Made by a program: the position numbers and the translations under genes. 36,896 bases of DNA, taken from Verrucomicrobiales bacterium (GTDB taxonomy: Bacteria; Verrucomicrobiota; Verrucomicrobiia; Verrucomicrobiales; DEV007). The notes beneath the pieces are model-generated. The model did no database searches. It was not told the origin of the DNA and was given only the letters and a program-made list of their open reading frames with translations. Where the stretch lies: positions 1 to 36,896 of the forward strand of contig JAKSBG010000013.1 of the NCBI GenBank assembly GCA_022361255.1, written 5' to 3'. This document shows positions 1 through 10,984 of this stretch, piece after piece; position 1 is the stretch's first letter, and every line of letters starts with the position of its first letter.

Positions 1-1092
1 AAGACAAAGAAGCCAGGATCCTACTACGACTCGATCGAGACGGCGGTTCCCGGCGTCCGCCTCTGTGAACACCTCGAAAAACTCGCGCCCCTCATGGATC
101 GCGTCACCGCCGTGCGCACTGTTCATCACGACGTCATCGACGAGCACGCCGCCGCCACCAACCGCATGCACACCGGGAGACCGATCACCGGCTCTATCAC
201 CTATCCGTCCATCGGTTCGTTGATCGCCCACGAGCGTGGAGCCGCCGCTGAAGGGGCGCCGCCCTACGTGGTCATCGGCTACCCCAACGTCACCCGCGGT
301 CCCGGTTTCCTCGGCGCCCAGTCGGGTTACCTCTACCTCACCGACACCAGTCGTGGGCCGGCCGGATTGTCGAGACCTAAGGGAATCACCGCGGCTCGCC
401 AGAACCGGAGGGAACAATTTCTCACCGCCCTGCAGGCGGCCGACGATCCGACGAACGACCCGCGCCTGAAAAGCTACGAGGCCGCCATCCACCAGAGCCT
501 GGAACTGAGCGGTCCCGAGTTTAATTCCGTCTTCGAAATCGACAAGGAACCCGCCGATCTGCGGAATCGCTATGGCGGCGAATTCGGCCAGCGCTGTCTC
601 CTGAGTCGCCGCCTCGTCGAGCGCGGCGTTCGTTTCATCGAAGTCTCGCACAATCTCAATTTTCTCAACGGCACCGGATGGGACGCCCACAACCAGGGAA
701 TCCTTGACCAACACAAGCTCATCCGCGAACTCGACAGTGCGATGTCGACCCTGATCCTCGACCTCGAGTCGAAGAACCTGCTCGACAAGACCCTCATCGT
801 CATCACCACCGAATTCGGACGGCCTCCCGAGTTCGACGGCGGTGGCGGACGCGGACACCAGGGCACGGCGTTTTCCTGCGTTCTCGCCGGTGGCGGCTTG
901 AATCATTCCGGTGCCTGGGGAGTCACTGACGAGATCGGAAAGAAGATTGTCGAAAATCCCGTCAGCGTTCCCGACTTCTTCGCGACCCTCTGCGCCGCCG
1001 TCGGAGTCGACTACACGAAGAATCTCTATGATGGCGACCGCCCCGTTCCGATCACGGACCGGGGGCAGCCGATCGAGGCGTTGTTCGGATAG
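1..1092 (+). CDS. DUF1501 family protein, 5' truncated by the window edge
   Basis: Frame 1 is open from base 1 ([35 protein letters not shown]...), upstream of the listed Met. DUF1501 features: [60 protein letters not shown]. Confidence 0.9.
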   Translation, partial: KTKKPGSYYDSIETAVPGVRLCEHLEKLAPLMDRVTAVRTVHHDVIDEHAAATNRMHTGRPITGSITYPSIGSLIAHERGAAAEGAPPYVVIGYPNVTRGPGFLGAQSGYLYLTDTSRGPAGLSRPKGITAARQNRREQFLTALQAADDPTNDPRLKSYEAAIHQSLELSGPEFNSVFEIDKEPADLRNRYGGEFGQRCLLSRRLVERGVRFIEVSHNLNFLNGTGWDAHNQGILDQHKLIRELDSAMSTLILDLESKNLLDKTLIVITTEFGRPPEFDGGGGRGHQGTAFSCVLAGGGLNHSGAWGVTDEIGKKIVENPVSVPDFFATLCAAVGVDYTKNLYDGDRPVPITDRGQPIEALFG

Positions 1093-1265
1093 AAAAGGTT
1101 TGGGACTGATTCAAGCCAACACGAAAGTGGTAGGTTGCGACAAGTGCATTCGCGGCGAAACCGTTCGATTTTCTACACCAATTGGCCTGTTCTCTGCCCT
1201 TGATCCGACGCACTGGCTGACATACCGGTTCCCCGATTTGCTGTAATCGCCACAGTGCCTGCTTC

Positions 1266-4200
1266 ATGACTCCCTTTTCAAAGTGTTTCGCTTTCTCCTT
1301 TTGCTCCGGCTTGCTTCTGCTGCTCGCGGTAGCGGGGCTTTCTGTTGCCGGGGTCAACGCGTCTGAAAAGGCGGGAGAGCTCGACTGGAACTCGATTCGC
1401 CCCGTCCTGGAAAAATATTGCGTCGAGTGCCACGGAGGCGAAAAGACGAAGGGAAACGTCGATCTCGCCAAGCTAACCGACGATCCGGAAATCGCCGGAC
1501 ACTTCGATCTCTGGGAGTCGGTGCTCTTCGTGATCGAGGACGAGGAAATGCCTCCAGCGGATGATCCGCAGCTCACCGATGACGAGAAAAAGCATTTCCT
1601 CGCCTGGCTCGATACCTCGCTGGAAGAGGTTGCGAGTGCAAGTGCCGGCGATCCGGGGATCGTGACGATTCGACGACTTACCAATGTGGAATACGACAAC
1701 ACGATTCGCGATATCACCGGAATCGACTACGGGCTTTCCGCAAAGTTCCAGCCCGACGGTGGCGGTGGGGAAGGGTTCTCCAATGTCGGAGACGTGCTTT
1801 TTGTGAATCCGCAACAGCTCGACAGCTATCTCTCGGCAGCTCGATACCTCACCGATCACGCCAGCATTCTCCCGGGTCGCGGAGTCAGCTTCAAAAAGGA
1901 GAGGGTAGGGCTTCGCAGTCCGGTTCAGTTCAAGACCGAAGCGGAACAGGCCCTCTATATCTGGTATCAGAAAATGGCCGAGCCGCACCTTCCTGAAGAC
2001 GGCGAAGATCGTCGCGAGGACGAATACATGCTGGCAGCCTGGAAATACAAACACCTGGAGAAAACAGGGGCTGCCTCCCTCGACCAGCTCGCGCAGGAAG
2101 CCGGTTTAAAGTCTGCGTTTCTCCACAACTGGTGGGAACTTCTCAACTCGGAGAAGCCGGAATCCCGCTTTCTCGACCTCATCCGTGTTCCGTGGCGGGA
2201 GCTTCCCGGACCGTCGGCGGAGAAACCGAAGGAAGTTCCCGGCGAGGTAAGAAATCGCATCCTCGACATCGAGGCGAAGCACCTCTCCTGGAACAAGCGG
2301 GAAGGGGAGGGGTGGGTCCGGACCCAGCGCCGCCAGCAGGATACCGACGGGCTTCGTACTCGTACGATTACCCTGACGATTCCCGAGGGGGAACCGATCC
2401 ATCTCGTCGCCGGCGATTTTGGTGACGGTAACCGGGGTGACCTGATCCTTTTCGAAAGAATCGAAGTCCAGCGTGGTGGTAAAAGGACGAACTATGTCGA
2501 TTGGCTGCAGCGACGCATCGAAACGGGCCGTAAGGAAATCGAGAAGATCAAATCCAGGCCCGATTCGAGCGACGAAGACAAACAGAAAATCCAGCAAGAG
2601 GAAGCTTTCATAAAATCCTGCGCTGCGATGGTGGCGCGTTTCGGCAGGCATCCACAGGAAGGTCGCAAACTGGATCCAAAACATCTCGCAGTCCGCCCTC
2701 CGGAAACTCTTCGTCTGCCTTTCGACGAAGGCAAAGTGCTCGTCCGGGTCAGCGCCAAAATGGACCTCGAGTTTCCCGAGGCAGATCACGGCTCCCACCA
2801 GTGGACCATCGCCGGAGCCAACCCGCCCGATCCGAAGAAAATTATTCCCGGTGCTCTTGTCATCTACAAGCGTCGCACCGACATGGCTCGCAAGATCATG
2901 GGAGAGTTCTCCCGGATGAAGTCCGCTTTCCCCGATGAATACAATCGCCTGCTGGAAGAAGTAGCACGCAACTACCTGCGAGGCGGCAAGGGAACCGGAG
3001 TCTACTACCTCAACGATGAGCAGCTGCGGGCTACCCTGACGGACTGGCAGCGCACCCTGCACGACCGCATGATGCGGGACTGGACCCTGTTGCGAAATCC
3101 GAAACCGAATGAGAAGACGCGCGGGGAAATCGACCGGGGAATCCTCAGCCATCTTCATTGGTGGGCCTATCGAGCCTGGCGTCGACCGCTCACTGATAAG
3201 GAGCGCGCGAGTCTGAATGCGATCTATCACCAGGCACGTGCGCGGGAGATGGATTCAGAAACCGCCGCGCGCGAAGTCCTGACCCGCGTTTTCATTTCCC
3301 CGAATTTCCTGTTCAAACTGGAGAATTCGGAGTCACCCGGCATTCACCCGGTGAGTCCGTGGGAACTCGCCACCCGGCTCAGCTACTTTCTTTGGGCCTC
3401 CACCCCCGATACTCTCCTCCTCGAAGCGGCTGCAGACGGAAGCCTGATGACCTCCGAAGGACGTGCTGCGCAGGTCAATCGCATGTTGCGCCATCCCAAA
3501 TCACGGGCGCTGGCGGAGGAATTTGCGGGGCAGTGGCTGGAGTTCCACGGCTTCGACGAACACGACGACGTCGATGCGAAGAAATTTCCCGAATTCACAT
3601 CAGCCCTCCGCGCCGACATGTATCGCGAAACCCGAATCTTTTTCGAACACCTCATTCGCGAAGACCGTCCCGTTCGCGAGATTCTTCTCGCCGACTACAC
3701 CTTTCTCAACGAGCGGCTTGCGAATCATTACGGGGTGCCCGGGGTGAAGGGCAGTGAATTCCGCAAGGTGGCGGTCGCCAAGCACCAGCGTGGTGGACTT
3801 CTCGGAATGGGAAGCGTCCTGACAAAGACCTCTTTTCCGCAGCGGACCAGTCCCATCCTGCGCGGCAACTGGCTCCTCAATGCTGTCCTCGGGCAACCGA
3901 CTCCTCCGCCACCGAACGATGTCCCGGAACTGGAAGCGGTCGTCGGAGCAAAAACGCTTCGTGAGAAACTCGCCCGTCACAGCGCCGACAAGGCATGTGC
4001 CTCCTGCCACGACAAGATCGACCCGCTCGGTTTTGCCCTCGAAGGCTTCGACGCGATTGGCCGACTCCGCCCGGAGAACGGAGATACACCGATCGATGAC
4101 ATCGGAACCCTGAGCGACGGGACAAAACTCGACGGCATCGGCGGCCTGCGGGAATACCTCGGCAAAAACGACGATGATTTCCACCGACTCTTTGCCCGAA

Positions 4201-4373
4201 AGCTGATTGGATACGCCACTGGACGCAGCGTCACCTACACCGATGTTGAGCTAATCGATACCCTGGTCGGACGTCTCGAGGACGGCGAAGGACTCTTCTC
4301 CGAAGGGATCCTGACCGTGGTCGAAAGCCAGCAGTTCCTGTCCCGGCGCAACGAGGAGGAACTCTCCGACTGA
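1266..4373 (+). CDS. Planctomycete-type cytochrome C multidomain protein (PSCyt1 / DUF1587 / DUF1595 / DUF1592 / DUF1588 / DUF1585)
   Basis: N-terminal signal/TM; heme motif CVECHGG; RRLTNVEYDNTIRDITGID (DUF1587-like); WAYRAWRRPLTDKE (DUF1595-like); SYFLWASTPD (DUF1592-like); GGLLGMGSVLTKTSFPQRTSPILRGNW (DUF1588-like); second heme motif CASCHDKIDPLGFALEGFDAIG (DUF1585 region). Confidence 0.92.
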   Translation: MTPFSKCFAFSFCSGLLLLLAVAGLSVAGVNASEKAGELDWNSIRPVLEKYCVECHGGEKTKGNVDLAKLTDDPEIAGHFDLWESVLFVIEDEEMPPADDPQLTDDEKKHFLAWLDTSLEEVASASAGDPGIVTIRRLTNVEYDNTIRDITGIDYGLSAKFQPDGGGGEGFSNVGDVLFVNPQQLDSYLSAARYLTDHASILPGRGVSFKKERVGLRSPVQFKTEAEQALYIWYQKMAEPHLPEDGEDRREDEYMLAAWKYKHLEKTGAASLDQLAQEAGLKSAFLHNWWELLNSEKPESRFLDLIRVPWRELPGPSAEKPKEVPGEVRNRILDIEAKHLSWNKREGEGWVRTQRRQQDTDGLRTRTITLTIPEGEPIHLVAGDFGDGNRGDLILFERIEVQRGGKRTNYVDWLQRRIETGRKEIEKIKSRPDSSDEDKQKIQQEEAFIKSCAAMVARFGRHPQEGRKLDPKHLAVRPPETLRLPFDEGKVLVRVSAKMDLEFPEADHGSHQWTIAGANPPDPKKIIPGALVIYKRRTDMARKIMGEFSRMKSAFPDEYNRLLEEVARNYLRGGKGTGVYYLNDEQLRATLTDWQRTLHDRMMRDWTLLRNPKPNEKTRGEIDRGILSHLHWWAYRAWRRPLTDKERASLNAIYHQARAREMDSETAAREVLTRVFISPNFLFKLENSESPGIHPVSPWELATRLSYFLWASTPDTLLLEAAADGSLMTSEGRAAQVNRMLRHPKSRALAEEFAGQWLEFHGFDEHDDVDAKKFPEFTSALRADMYRETRIFFEHLIREDRPVREILLADYTFLNERLANHYGVPGVKGSEFRKVAVAKHQRGGLLGMGSVLTKTSFPQRTSPILRGNWLLNAVLGQPTPPPPNDVPELEAVVGAKTLREKLARHSADKACASCHDKIDPLGFALEGFDAIGRLRPENGDTPIDDIGTLSDGTKLDGIGGLREYLGKNDDDFHRLFARKLIGYATGRSVTYTDVELIDTLVGRLEDGEGLFSEGILTVVESQQFLSRRNEEELSD

Positions 4374-4387
4374 TCCCACAAAACCTA

Positions 4388-5743
4388 TTGATGATGTCCC
4401 GATTCAACCAGAACTCTTCCCGACGCCTCTTTCTCCGTAACACCGGCATCGCCCTTGGCCTGCCCTGGCTGGAATCGATGAATGCCTGGGGCAGCACCGC
4501 CGGCAAGGCCGCCTCTGCCAACGAAGCGCCCCGACGATTTGCCGCGCTCTTCATGGGCAACGGAGTCAATCCTCATCATTGGGGCGCAACCAATACCGAA
4601 CAGGGGATGGAGTTGATGAAAACTCTCTCTCCCCTGGAACCAGTCAAGGATCGCCTCCTCGTCATGAAAGGCCTCTGGAACCCGACTACCATTGAGGGGC
4701 CGGGTGGACATTATCCAAAGATGAACGTGCTCTCGGGCCTGACCGTGAAGCAGACTACCACCGATGTTCAGGTCGGCACGACGATGGATCAGGTCATGGC
4801 CCGACAGCTCGGTGACAGGACTCCCATGTCGAGCATCGTTCTCGGGACGGAGCCTCCGCGCTACAGCACCGACAGTGGATTCACTTCACTTTACTCCGCC
4901 TACATTTCCTGGAGCAGTCCCACGACACCGGCTCCGAAGGAAATTTACCCGCAGCAGGCTTTTGACCAGCTTTTCGACGATGGCAGCAAAAGACGCCGCG
5001 ACAAGAGCGTGCTCGATCTTGTTCTCGCTGAAGCCAACAGTCTGCGCGGCAAAGTCAGCAGCCGCGACGCGCAGAAACTGGACGAGTATTTCACTTCCGT
5101 TCGTGAATTGGAACAACGCATCGAGCGGGCCGAAAAAAGCTCACAGAAAGAGACCGGGGGACAGGGGTGGCAACCCGCGGTAACCAAGCCCACTTTCCCC
5201 CGTCCCGAATCCGGCATCCCCACCGACGTGCGCGATCACCTCAAGCTACAGCTCGACATCATGGTGCTCGCTTTTCAGATGGACCGGACCCGCATCGCGA
5301 CCATGATGCTGAACAATGATCTGTCCGGGATGAATTTCGGTTTCCTCGGCAACATCAAGGGCGGGCAACACGAACTTTCCCATCACGCCGGGAACGCCGA
5401 GCGCCTCGATATGTATCAGCGGGTGAATCAATACCACATGCAGTTGCTCAGCGAGACCTTGCAGAAAATGGACCAGACCGACGAAGGTGAACGGTCCCTG
5501 CTCGACAACAGCATGATTCTTTTCTGCTCCAGCCTGTGGGACGGCAATGCCCACGACTCCCGCCAGCTCCCCATCCTGATGGCCGGTGGGGGAGGGGGAA
5601 CGCTCAGGGGCGGACGCATGCTGGACTACAGCAAGCAGGAAAACCGGAAACTCTGCCGTCTCCACCTTGCCGTGATGGAGCGCATGGGCGTGAAGACCGA
5701 GCAGTTCGGTGACGCCGAATCCGCACTGACCGATCTGGGCTGA
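4388..5743 (+). CDS. DUF1552 domain protein with Tat-like signal
   Basis: SSRRLFLRNTGIALGLPWLESMNAWG start (Tat-like SRRLFLR), RFAALFMGNGVNPHHW, GGGGGTLRGGRML C-terminus; 14 nt downstream of the PSCyt gene, the usual partner of this family. Confidence 0.9.
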   Translation: MMMSRFNQNSSRRLFLRNTGIALGLPWLESMNAWGSTAGKAASANEAPRRFAALFMGNGVNPHHWGATNTEQGMELMKTLSPLEPVKDRLLVMKGLWNPTTIEGPGGHYPKMNVLSGLTVKQTTTDVQVGTTMDQVMARQLGDRTPMSSIVLGTEPPRYSTDSGFTSLYSAYISWSSPTTPAPKEIYPQQAFDQLFDDGSKRRRDKSVLDLVLAEANSLRGKVSSRDAQKLDEYFTSVRELEQRIERAEKSSQKETGGQGWQPAVTKPTFPRPESGIPTDVRDHLKLQLDIMVLAFQMDRTRIATMMLNNDLSGMNFGFLGNIKGGQHELSHHAGNAERLDMYQRVNQYHMQLLSETLQKMDQTDEGERSLLDNSMILFCSSLWDGNAHDSRQLPILMAGGGGGTLRGGRMLDYSKQENRKLCRLHLAVMERMGVKTEQFGDAESALTDLG

Positions 5744-5750
5744 TTGCTTT

Positions 5751-6704
5751 ATGAAACGAAGAAAACTTCTCCAAAACACTCTCGCGGTTGCCCCTTTTCT
5801 TATTGCGGGCCACGGCGCTTACGCCAACGCTGAAACGGCTGCAAAGCGAAAATTCACGATCGATCTTTCACCGGGCGCGATCGGAGTGGGGGCAAAAGCG
5901 GGCGAACTCATTGAACTCGCCGCCGCGCACGGATTCGAGTCAATTCAGCCGGATGCGAAGTCCCTCGCCTCGCTCGACAAAACACAACGGAAGGAATTCG
6001 TCGAGCGTCTCCACAGCAAAGGACTCACCTGGGGAGCTGCCGGATTGCCGGTCGACTTCCGCAAGGACGAGGACACCTTCAAGGAAGGAATCGATGGATT
6101 GCCTGAGCTCGCCGCTGCGCTCGAAGATGCCGGCGTCACCCGGGTCGGGACATGGCTGATGCCGCGGCACAACTCTCTGACCTACGTCGCCAACTTTCGT
6201 CAGCACGCGAGTCGACTTGGCGAGGTAACGAAAATCCTCGCCGATCACGGACTGCGATTCGGATTGGAATATGTCGGCACCTACTCGCTGTGGACCGGCG
6301 GCCGAAATCCTTTCATCCATTCCATGGCCGAAACGAAGGACCTCATTGCTGAGATCGATCAGCCGACGATTGGCTTCGTTCTCGACAGTTGGCACTGGTA
6401 CACCGCCGGGGAAACCGCCGACGATATTCTCACTTTGAAAAACGAAGACATCGTCGCCTGCGACCTGAATGACGCCCCGACTGGAATCGCCAAAGAGGAA
6501 TTGAACGACACCAGCCGTGAACTCCCCGCTGCTACCGGTATCATTGACACCGCTCCGTTCCTCCAAGCCCTCGCGAAGCTGGGCTACGATGGACCGGTTC
6601 GGGCAGAGCCGTTCAATAAGCCACTCCGTGAACTCGAAGACGGACCTGCCGCCGAAGCGACCGCAAAAGCTCTCCGCGAGGCGGTTTCGCGGGCCGGCTT
6701 GTAA
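5751..6704 (+). CDS. Sugar phosphate isomerase/epimerase-like TIM-barrel protein, probably exported
   Basis: KRRKLLQNTLAVAPFLIAGHGAYA signal-like N-terminus; LIELAAAHGFESIQPD, LRFGLEYVGTYSLW, GFVLDSWHWYTAG, DIVACDLNDAP, GYDGPVRAEPFN are typical of AP-endonuclease-2-type TIM barrels. Confidence 0.85.
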   Translation: MKRRKLLQNTLAVAPFLIAGHGAYANAETAAKRKFTIDLSPGAIGVGAKAGELIELAAAHGFESIQPDAKSLASLDKTQRKEFVERLHSKGLTWGAAGLPVDFRKDEDTFKEGIDGLPELAAALEDAGVTRVGTWLMPRHNSLTYVANFRQHASRLGEVTKILADHGLRFGLEYVGTYSLWTGGRNPFIHSMAETKDLIAEIDQPTIGFVLDSWHWYTAGETADDILTLKNEDIVACDLNDAPTGIAKEELNDTSRELPAATGIIDTAPFLQALAKLGYDGPVRAEPFNKPLRELEDGPAAEATAKALREAVSRAGL

Positions 6705-6728
6705 CGTATCCACTCTCTTATTCTTTCG

Positions 6729-7643
6729 ATGAAACTCTCAGTCTCATTTTTCTCAGGCCTTGCCCTTTTCGCATTTTCTCATCCGCTTTCAGCAGGAGAA
6801 GTGATCTCGCTCTTCACCGGTGAGATTCCCAACAGCCTTCCTCATTCCGTGGAAGAAGTCGTCGAAGAGCGAAACGGCGAATTTTCCGGCTACAAAGGCG
6901 CGGTGAACCCCACGCTGGAGATTGTGCTTCCGAAAGATTCCGGGACACCGACTCCGGCCGTGATCATCTGCCCGGGCGGTGGCTACGTGCGGCAGGTCTA
7001 TCGGAAAGAGGGAACCGACATCGCGAAAGTCTATGCCGACAACGGCGTCGCCGCCTTCATCCTGAAATACCGGATTCCCAACGACGAGACGATGAAGGAC
7101 AAATCCATCGGGGCTCTTCAGGACGCCCAGCAAGCGATCAAGCTTGTTCGGGAAAACGCGATGGAGTGGAACGTCGATCCTAAAAAAGTCGGCATCATGG
7201 GCTTTTCCGCAGGTGGTCATGTCGCCTCCACGGCGGCGACACATTTCAAGAAGTCCTACATCCCGAATCCGGAGGAAACCAGCCTGCGTCCGGATTTCGC
7301 GATCCTGATCTACCCGGTCGTCAGTATGCAGGAAGAAATTACGCACACCGGCAGCAGGACGAATCTGCTTGGCGAAGATCCGGAGGAATCGCAGGTGACC
7401 TTGTTCTCCAACGAGCTCCAGGTCGATGCCGAAACGCCTCCGACCTGGCTGACTCACGCCGGCGATGACGGCCCCGTGCCGGTCGCGAACAGCATTCGCT
7501 TCTACGAAGCCCTGATCAAAAATGGCGTTCCCGCCGAGATGCACCTTTATCCGGACGGAGGTCACGGTTTCGTTTTGAAGAACCCCGCCGAAAAGTGGAT
7601 GGCTTCAATTTTCGACTGGATGACGCGCAGCGAAATCCGGTGA
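6729..7643 (+). CDS. Alpha/beta hydrolase, secreted acetylesterase-like
   Basis: Signal peptide; oxyanion-hole CPGGGYVRQVYRKEG; nucleophile elbow VGIMGFSAGGHVAST; YPDGGHGF containing the catalytic His. Confidence 0.88.
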   Translation: MKLSVSFFSGLALFAFSHPLSAGEVISLFTGEIPNSLPHSVEEVVEERNGEFSGYKGAVNPTLEIVLPKDSGTPTPAVIICPGGGYVRQVYRKEGTDIAKVYADNGVAAFILKYRIPNDETMKDKSIGALQDAQQAIKLVRENAMEWNVDPKKVGIMGFSAGGHVASTAATHFKKSYIPNPEETSLRPDFAILIYPVVSMQEEITHTGSRTNLLGEDPEESQVTLFSNELQVDAETPPTWLTHAGDDGPVPVANSIRFYEALIKNGVPAEMHLYPDGGHGFVLKNPAEKWMASIFDWMTRSEIR

Positions 7644-7651
7644 CGGGAATC

Positions 7652-7682
7652 AACAGGGTTAGGTCATTGAACCAACCCTGTT
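7652..7682 (+). repeat. Stem-loop AACAGGGTT-N13-AACCCTGTT, copy 1, 3' of the esterase gene
   Basis: Perfect 9-bp arms (7652-7660, 7674-7682), extendable by GGT/ACC with a bulged A to a 12-bp stem with 6-nt loop; 8 nt after the stop codon; no T-tract. Confidence 0.75.
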
Positions 7683-7706
7683 CAATGCCGTCCTCTACCC
7701 CCTGAA

Positions 7707-8777
7707 ATGATGCGATTGTTTGATTCGTTCCCTCTTTTCTACCTGCCGGCCTGCCTTTTGGGCTTTGCCTGGACAGCTTCAGGAACAGCGGCCGAAATCG
7801 GCAAGCAGCGGATCGTGGTTCCCGCTCCGGAGAACGAGCGTTTCGCCCATCTCTCCTGGCCGAAGATCGTGACCGCACCCGACGGCACGTTGGTGACCGC
7901 TTATATTGCCGGACGAAAACACGTTAACGGGGATGGCTGTCCCGCGGTCTCCGTCTCTACCGACAACGGCAAGACATTCAGCAAGCCGAAGATTCTTCGC
8001 AAATTCGATTCGACGAAGCGTTACCAGCACGGAGCCAACCTTGCGCTCGGAGTTGCCGATGACGGTGCCATCGTCCTGATGGTGATGGCCTTCACCAACG
8101 ACGAACGGAACTCGATCTTCGGATGGCGCTCGGTAGACTCGGGGACGACCTGGGAAACGACGGATACCTCGTCTCTGGCGGACAGTAAGACAGGATCCGT
8201 TTTCGGACACGTCTTCCCCGTTCCCGGAAAAGGTCTCGCGGTTTGCGGTCATTTCCGAAAGCCCAGAGGGAGTGGTATCTGGATCGCTTACTCGCAGGAT
8301 CACGGGAAGTCCTGGGGCGATCCGCAAACCATCACTGACAAGGCCTGGTTCGAACCGACCTTCCTGTATTCGCAGGAAAGGCTGATCGGACTCATTCGCG
8401 AAAACGCTGCCCATGCCTATCACCAGTATGTTAGCGACGACCTCGGCAAAAACTGGACCGCAAAAGAAAAGGCGCTTCACGGAGCGCCCCGGGCAAACCA
8501 TCCCGCCCCGTTTCTCGTCGAGGATCCCGCGAAGCCCGGCCAGCTCTACGCCCTGCAATCGGAGCGCGGGGAAAAGAACCGGATTCACCTTTGGAAAGCA
8601 ACCGCTTCCGCTCTCGATTGGGAACATGTGAGTCAAATCGTAGAGGTGCCCAAAGATCGCGATTTCAGTTACCCCTGGATGACTCCGCTGGGGAATGGGA
8701 AATGGTTTCTCGTCTATTACTCCGGCGAAAAGGACGGGCCCAATTCCATTTGGGGACTGGAGCTTTCTTTGCCGTGA
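7707..8777 (+). CDS. Sialidase/neuraminidase-fold (BNR/Asp-box) secreted protein
   Basis: Signal peptide; Asp-box-like repeats [46 protein letters not shown]. Confidence 0.82.
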   Translation: MMRLFDSFPLFYLPACLLGFAWTASGTAAEIGKQRIVVPAPENERFAHLSWPKIVTAPDGTLVTAYIAGRKHVNGDGCPAVSVSTDNGKTFSKPKILRKFDSTKRYQHGANLALGVADDGAIVLMVMAFTNDERNSIFGWRSVDSGTTWETTDTSSLADSKTGSVFGHVFPVPGKGLAVCGHFRKPRGSGIWIAYSQDHGKSWGDPQTITDKAWFEPTFLYSQERLIGLIRENAAHAYHQYVSDDLGKNWTAKEKALHGAPRANHPAPFLVEDPAKPGQLYALQSERGEKNRIHLWKATASALDWEHVSQIVEVPKDRDFSYPWMTPLGNGKWFLVYYSGEKDGPNSIWGLELSLP

Positions 8778-8793
8778 CCAATTTCTGTTACTC

Positions 8794-10962
8794 ATGATCC
8801 TCAGCCAAACCCTGCGTTTCCAAATTTCCGACTGCTTCAAACGGGCCGGTTTGCTCGCCCTGTTTCTCCTGGTGCTTGTTCAAGCCGGCGCTGATGACAA
8901 TCCACCCACGCTTTCGATTGCGTTCGAGAACGAACAGGTGCCCACTGGGGATGCAGGAGTTGGCCCGGGTATGGACGTGATTCGTGACGGGGAACATCTC
9001 TTCATGCTCCAGCAGAAAAATCTCGTGATTCTCTCGCTGAAAGATCCCGCGAAACCAACGGTGACAGGCAGTCTCAATGATCTCGGAAACCTCCGGCAGG
9101 TGGTCGTCCGGAACGACATTGCTTTTGTTACCGCGAGAGAGGACGGCCTGTTTGTTATCGATGTCTCGGACCGGACGAAGCCGGAACTGATATCGCACTA
9201 CGACTCCGTCGAATTCGCGACGGGCATCGCGGTCGAAGGTAACTATGCGTTCGTCGCCCAGCGATGGTTCGGCGTGGAAATTATTGATATCTCCGATCCG
9301 GAAAATCTGAAACATGTCTCGATGGTTCGGGTGGGGGAGGCCCAGTCTTGCGTTGTCTCAGACGGATTTCTCTACGCAGGGGCCTGGGAGGAATGCCGCG
9401 TCGCGATTTGCGATGTTCGCAATCCGGCCGATCCCAAACAGGTCGCCGAAGTTCATCTGAACGGCCGTGGCGATGGTCTCTGTGTGGAAAACGGAATTCT
9501 CTACGCCGCCTACGGTCACCACCAACCGGGAGCGAATCTTTCCCTCGACGATCCGCGGTATGGGAACGGTAATGGCATGGACATCTACGACGTTTCCGAT
9601 CCCGCCAATCCGAAACAGCTTTCCCGCGTGCAGTTCGCCTGGCGCTACTACTATGGGTGGCCGGATACCTGGCGGGTGAAACTTTCCTTTCCCTACGCCT
9701 ATCTCTACCACACCCACAACGGCGTGTTTATCATCGACGTATCTGATCCGGAACAGCCCGAAGAACTCGCCCAGATCCGCGTTCCCCGCCGCCCCGGCGA
9801 GGAGGGATACCGCAAGCTCAAAACCGCGGACAAATCGGGAGTTCGCCCCGTCGCCATTCCCTTCGATCCGGAAGAAATTACCTACAGCCCGGTTTGTGGA
9901 TTGGAGTCCGTCGATGGCTATCTCTATTTTACCGGCCTTTTCACCGACCTTCACATCTATCACAACGACGATCTCGTCCACGCGATTCCCGACGGAAGCA
10001 AAGGTTCGGGAAACTTCAGAGCGGAGGGCGACTTTCACAGCTTTGAAGAGCTGGAATCCATTGGACTGAAGAATCTCGCTACCTACCGTCCCGGTGGTCA
10101 GGTTTACGCCGCGTTCGAAAAGGACGGACTCATTTACGCGGCCTGCGGCTCGGACGGGATTCATGTGCTCGATGAGAATCTGACGCTTTTGAAGAAGTAT
10201 CCCACAGACGGCTTTGCCATGGATGTTCAGGTCTCGGGAGACGACCTTTATGCTGCTCAGGGATCCGAAGGTCTTGTGGCCTACCACTTGTCCGGTCCGG
10301 ATCTGGAGAGACTGGCCGCCTACCGGACGAACCGGGCCATCCGGCAGGTGCGCGTGGCCCCCGGGGGAAGATTCGCTGTCGTGCATGCCGGCGGAGGCGG
10401 CTACGAAATCATCGACGTATCCTCGCCCGCAGAGATGAAACTGGTGGAACAGATCACCGGCTGGGGCGGACTGGTCTACTACCGGCAGCTCTGCAACGGG
10501 TTCATCGACGGAGACCTGATCTGCGGCACCTGGTGCGCAGGACGAACCTTCCTGTCGGACCTGAGCGGGGACGAACCGCGCGAGCTGCCCGATCCAGTGA
10601 ATTTGCTGCCCGATATGAAGAGTGGGGGATACGCGGCCTGTGGAGAATACGCGCTGCTGACACGCAAGGGGGGATACTCCTTCTACAAGCCGCTTCGGAA
10701 TGGAAAATACGAATCCGAAGTGCCCGTCTACCGGGTTCCGGGCGGTCCCGAATTCAGTGGGAAGCCAACCGTTCGCGGAAATACCCTCGTTACCTGTGAC
10801 CGTATCGAGGGCGACATCAGCATTCTAGACATCAGTGATCTGAAGGCACCGAAACTGCTGCGGAGCTTCACCCTCAGTGGAACCCCGGACCTTGCTTTCA
10901 TCGGTGAGAAAGACATTCTGATCCCGGCGGGAAGACAGGGATTGATCAAGTTTGCGCGATAG
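8794..10962 (+). CDS. LVIVD-repeat beta-propeller protein, exported
   Basis: ATG at 8794 preferred over the ORF-track start at 8695, which overlaps the upstream gene. At least 7 LVIVD-type repeats: [98 protein letters not shown]. Confidence 0.85.
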   Translation: MILSQTLRFQISDCFKRAGLLALFLLVLVQAGADDNPPTLSIAFENEQVPTGDAGVGPGMDVIRDGEHLFMLQQKNLVILSLKDPAKPTVTGSLNDLGNLRQVVVRNDIAFVTAREDGLFVIDVSDRTKPELISHYDSVEFATGIAVEGNYAFVAQRWFGVEIIDISDPENLKHVSMVRVGEAQSCVVSDGFLYAGAWEECRVAICDVRNPADPKQVAEVHLNGRGDGLCVENGILYAAYGHHQPGANLSLDDPRYGNGNGMDIYDVSDPANPKQLSRVQFAWRYYYGWPDTWRVKLSFPYAYLYHTHNGVFIIDVSDPEQPEELAQIRVPRRPGEEGYRKLKTADKSGVRPVAIPFDPEEITYSPVCGLESVDGYLYFTGLFTDLHIYHNDDLVHAIPDGSKGSGNFRAEGDFHSFEELESIGLKNLATYRPGGQVYAAFEKDGLIYAACGSDGIHVLDENLTLLKKYPTDGFAMDVQVSGDDLYAAQGSEGLVAYHLSGPDLERLAAYRTNRAIRQVRVAPGGRFAVVHAGGGGYEIIDVSSPAEMKLVEQITGWGGLVYYRQLCNGFIDGDLICGTWCAGRTFLSDLSGDEPRELPDPVNLLPDMKSGGYAACGEYALLTRKGGYSFYKPLRNGKYESEVPVYRVPGGPEFSGKPTVRGNTLVTCDRIEGDISILDISDLKAPKLLRSFTLSGTPDLAFIGEKDILIPAGRQGLIKFAR

Positions 10963-10984
10963 AAAAAAACGAAACCATCCCCTC

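Noticed and set aside
2106-3230. 374-aa minus-strand ORF inside the PSCyt gene
   Set aside because: Shadow ORF; sense frame has clear family motifs on both sides.
8695-8793. ORF-track start of the LVIVD protein at 8695
   Set aside because: Would overlap the 3' end of the sialidase-like gene; ATG at 8794 begins a normal signal peptide region.
7779-8840. 353-aa minus-strand ORF over the sialidase-like gene
   Set aside because: No domain recognised; the sense frame carries a signal peptide and Asp boxes.
9358-10386. 342-aa minus-strand ORF in the LVIVD gene
   Set aside because: Antisense of repeated beta-propeller blades; its apparent internal repeats mirror the LVIVD repeats.
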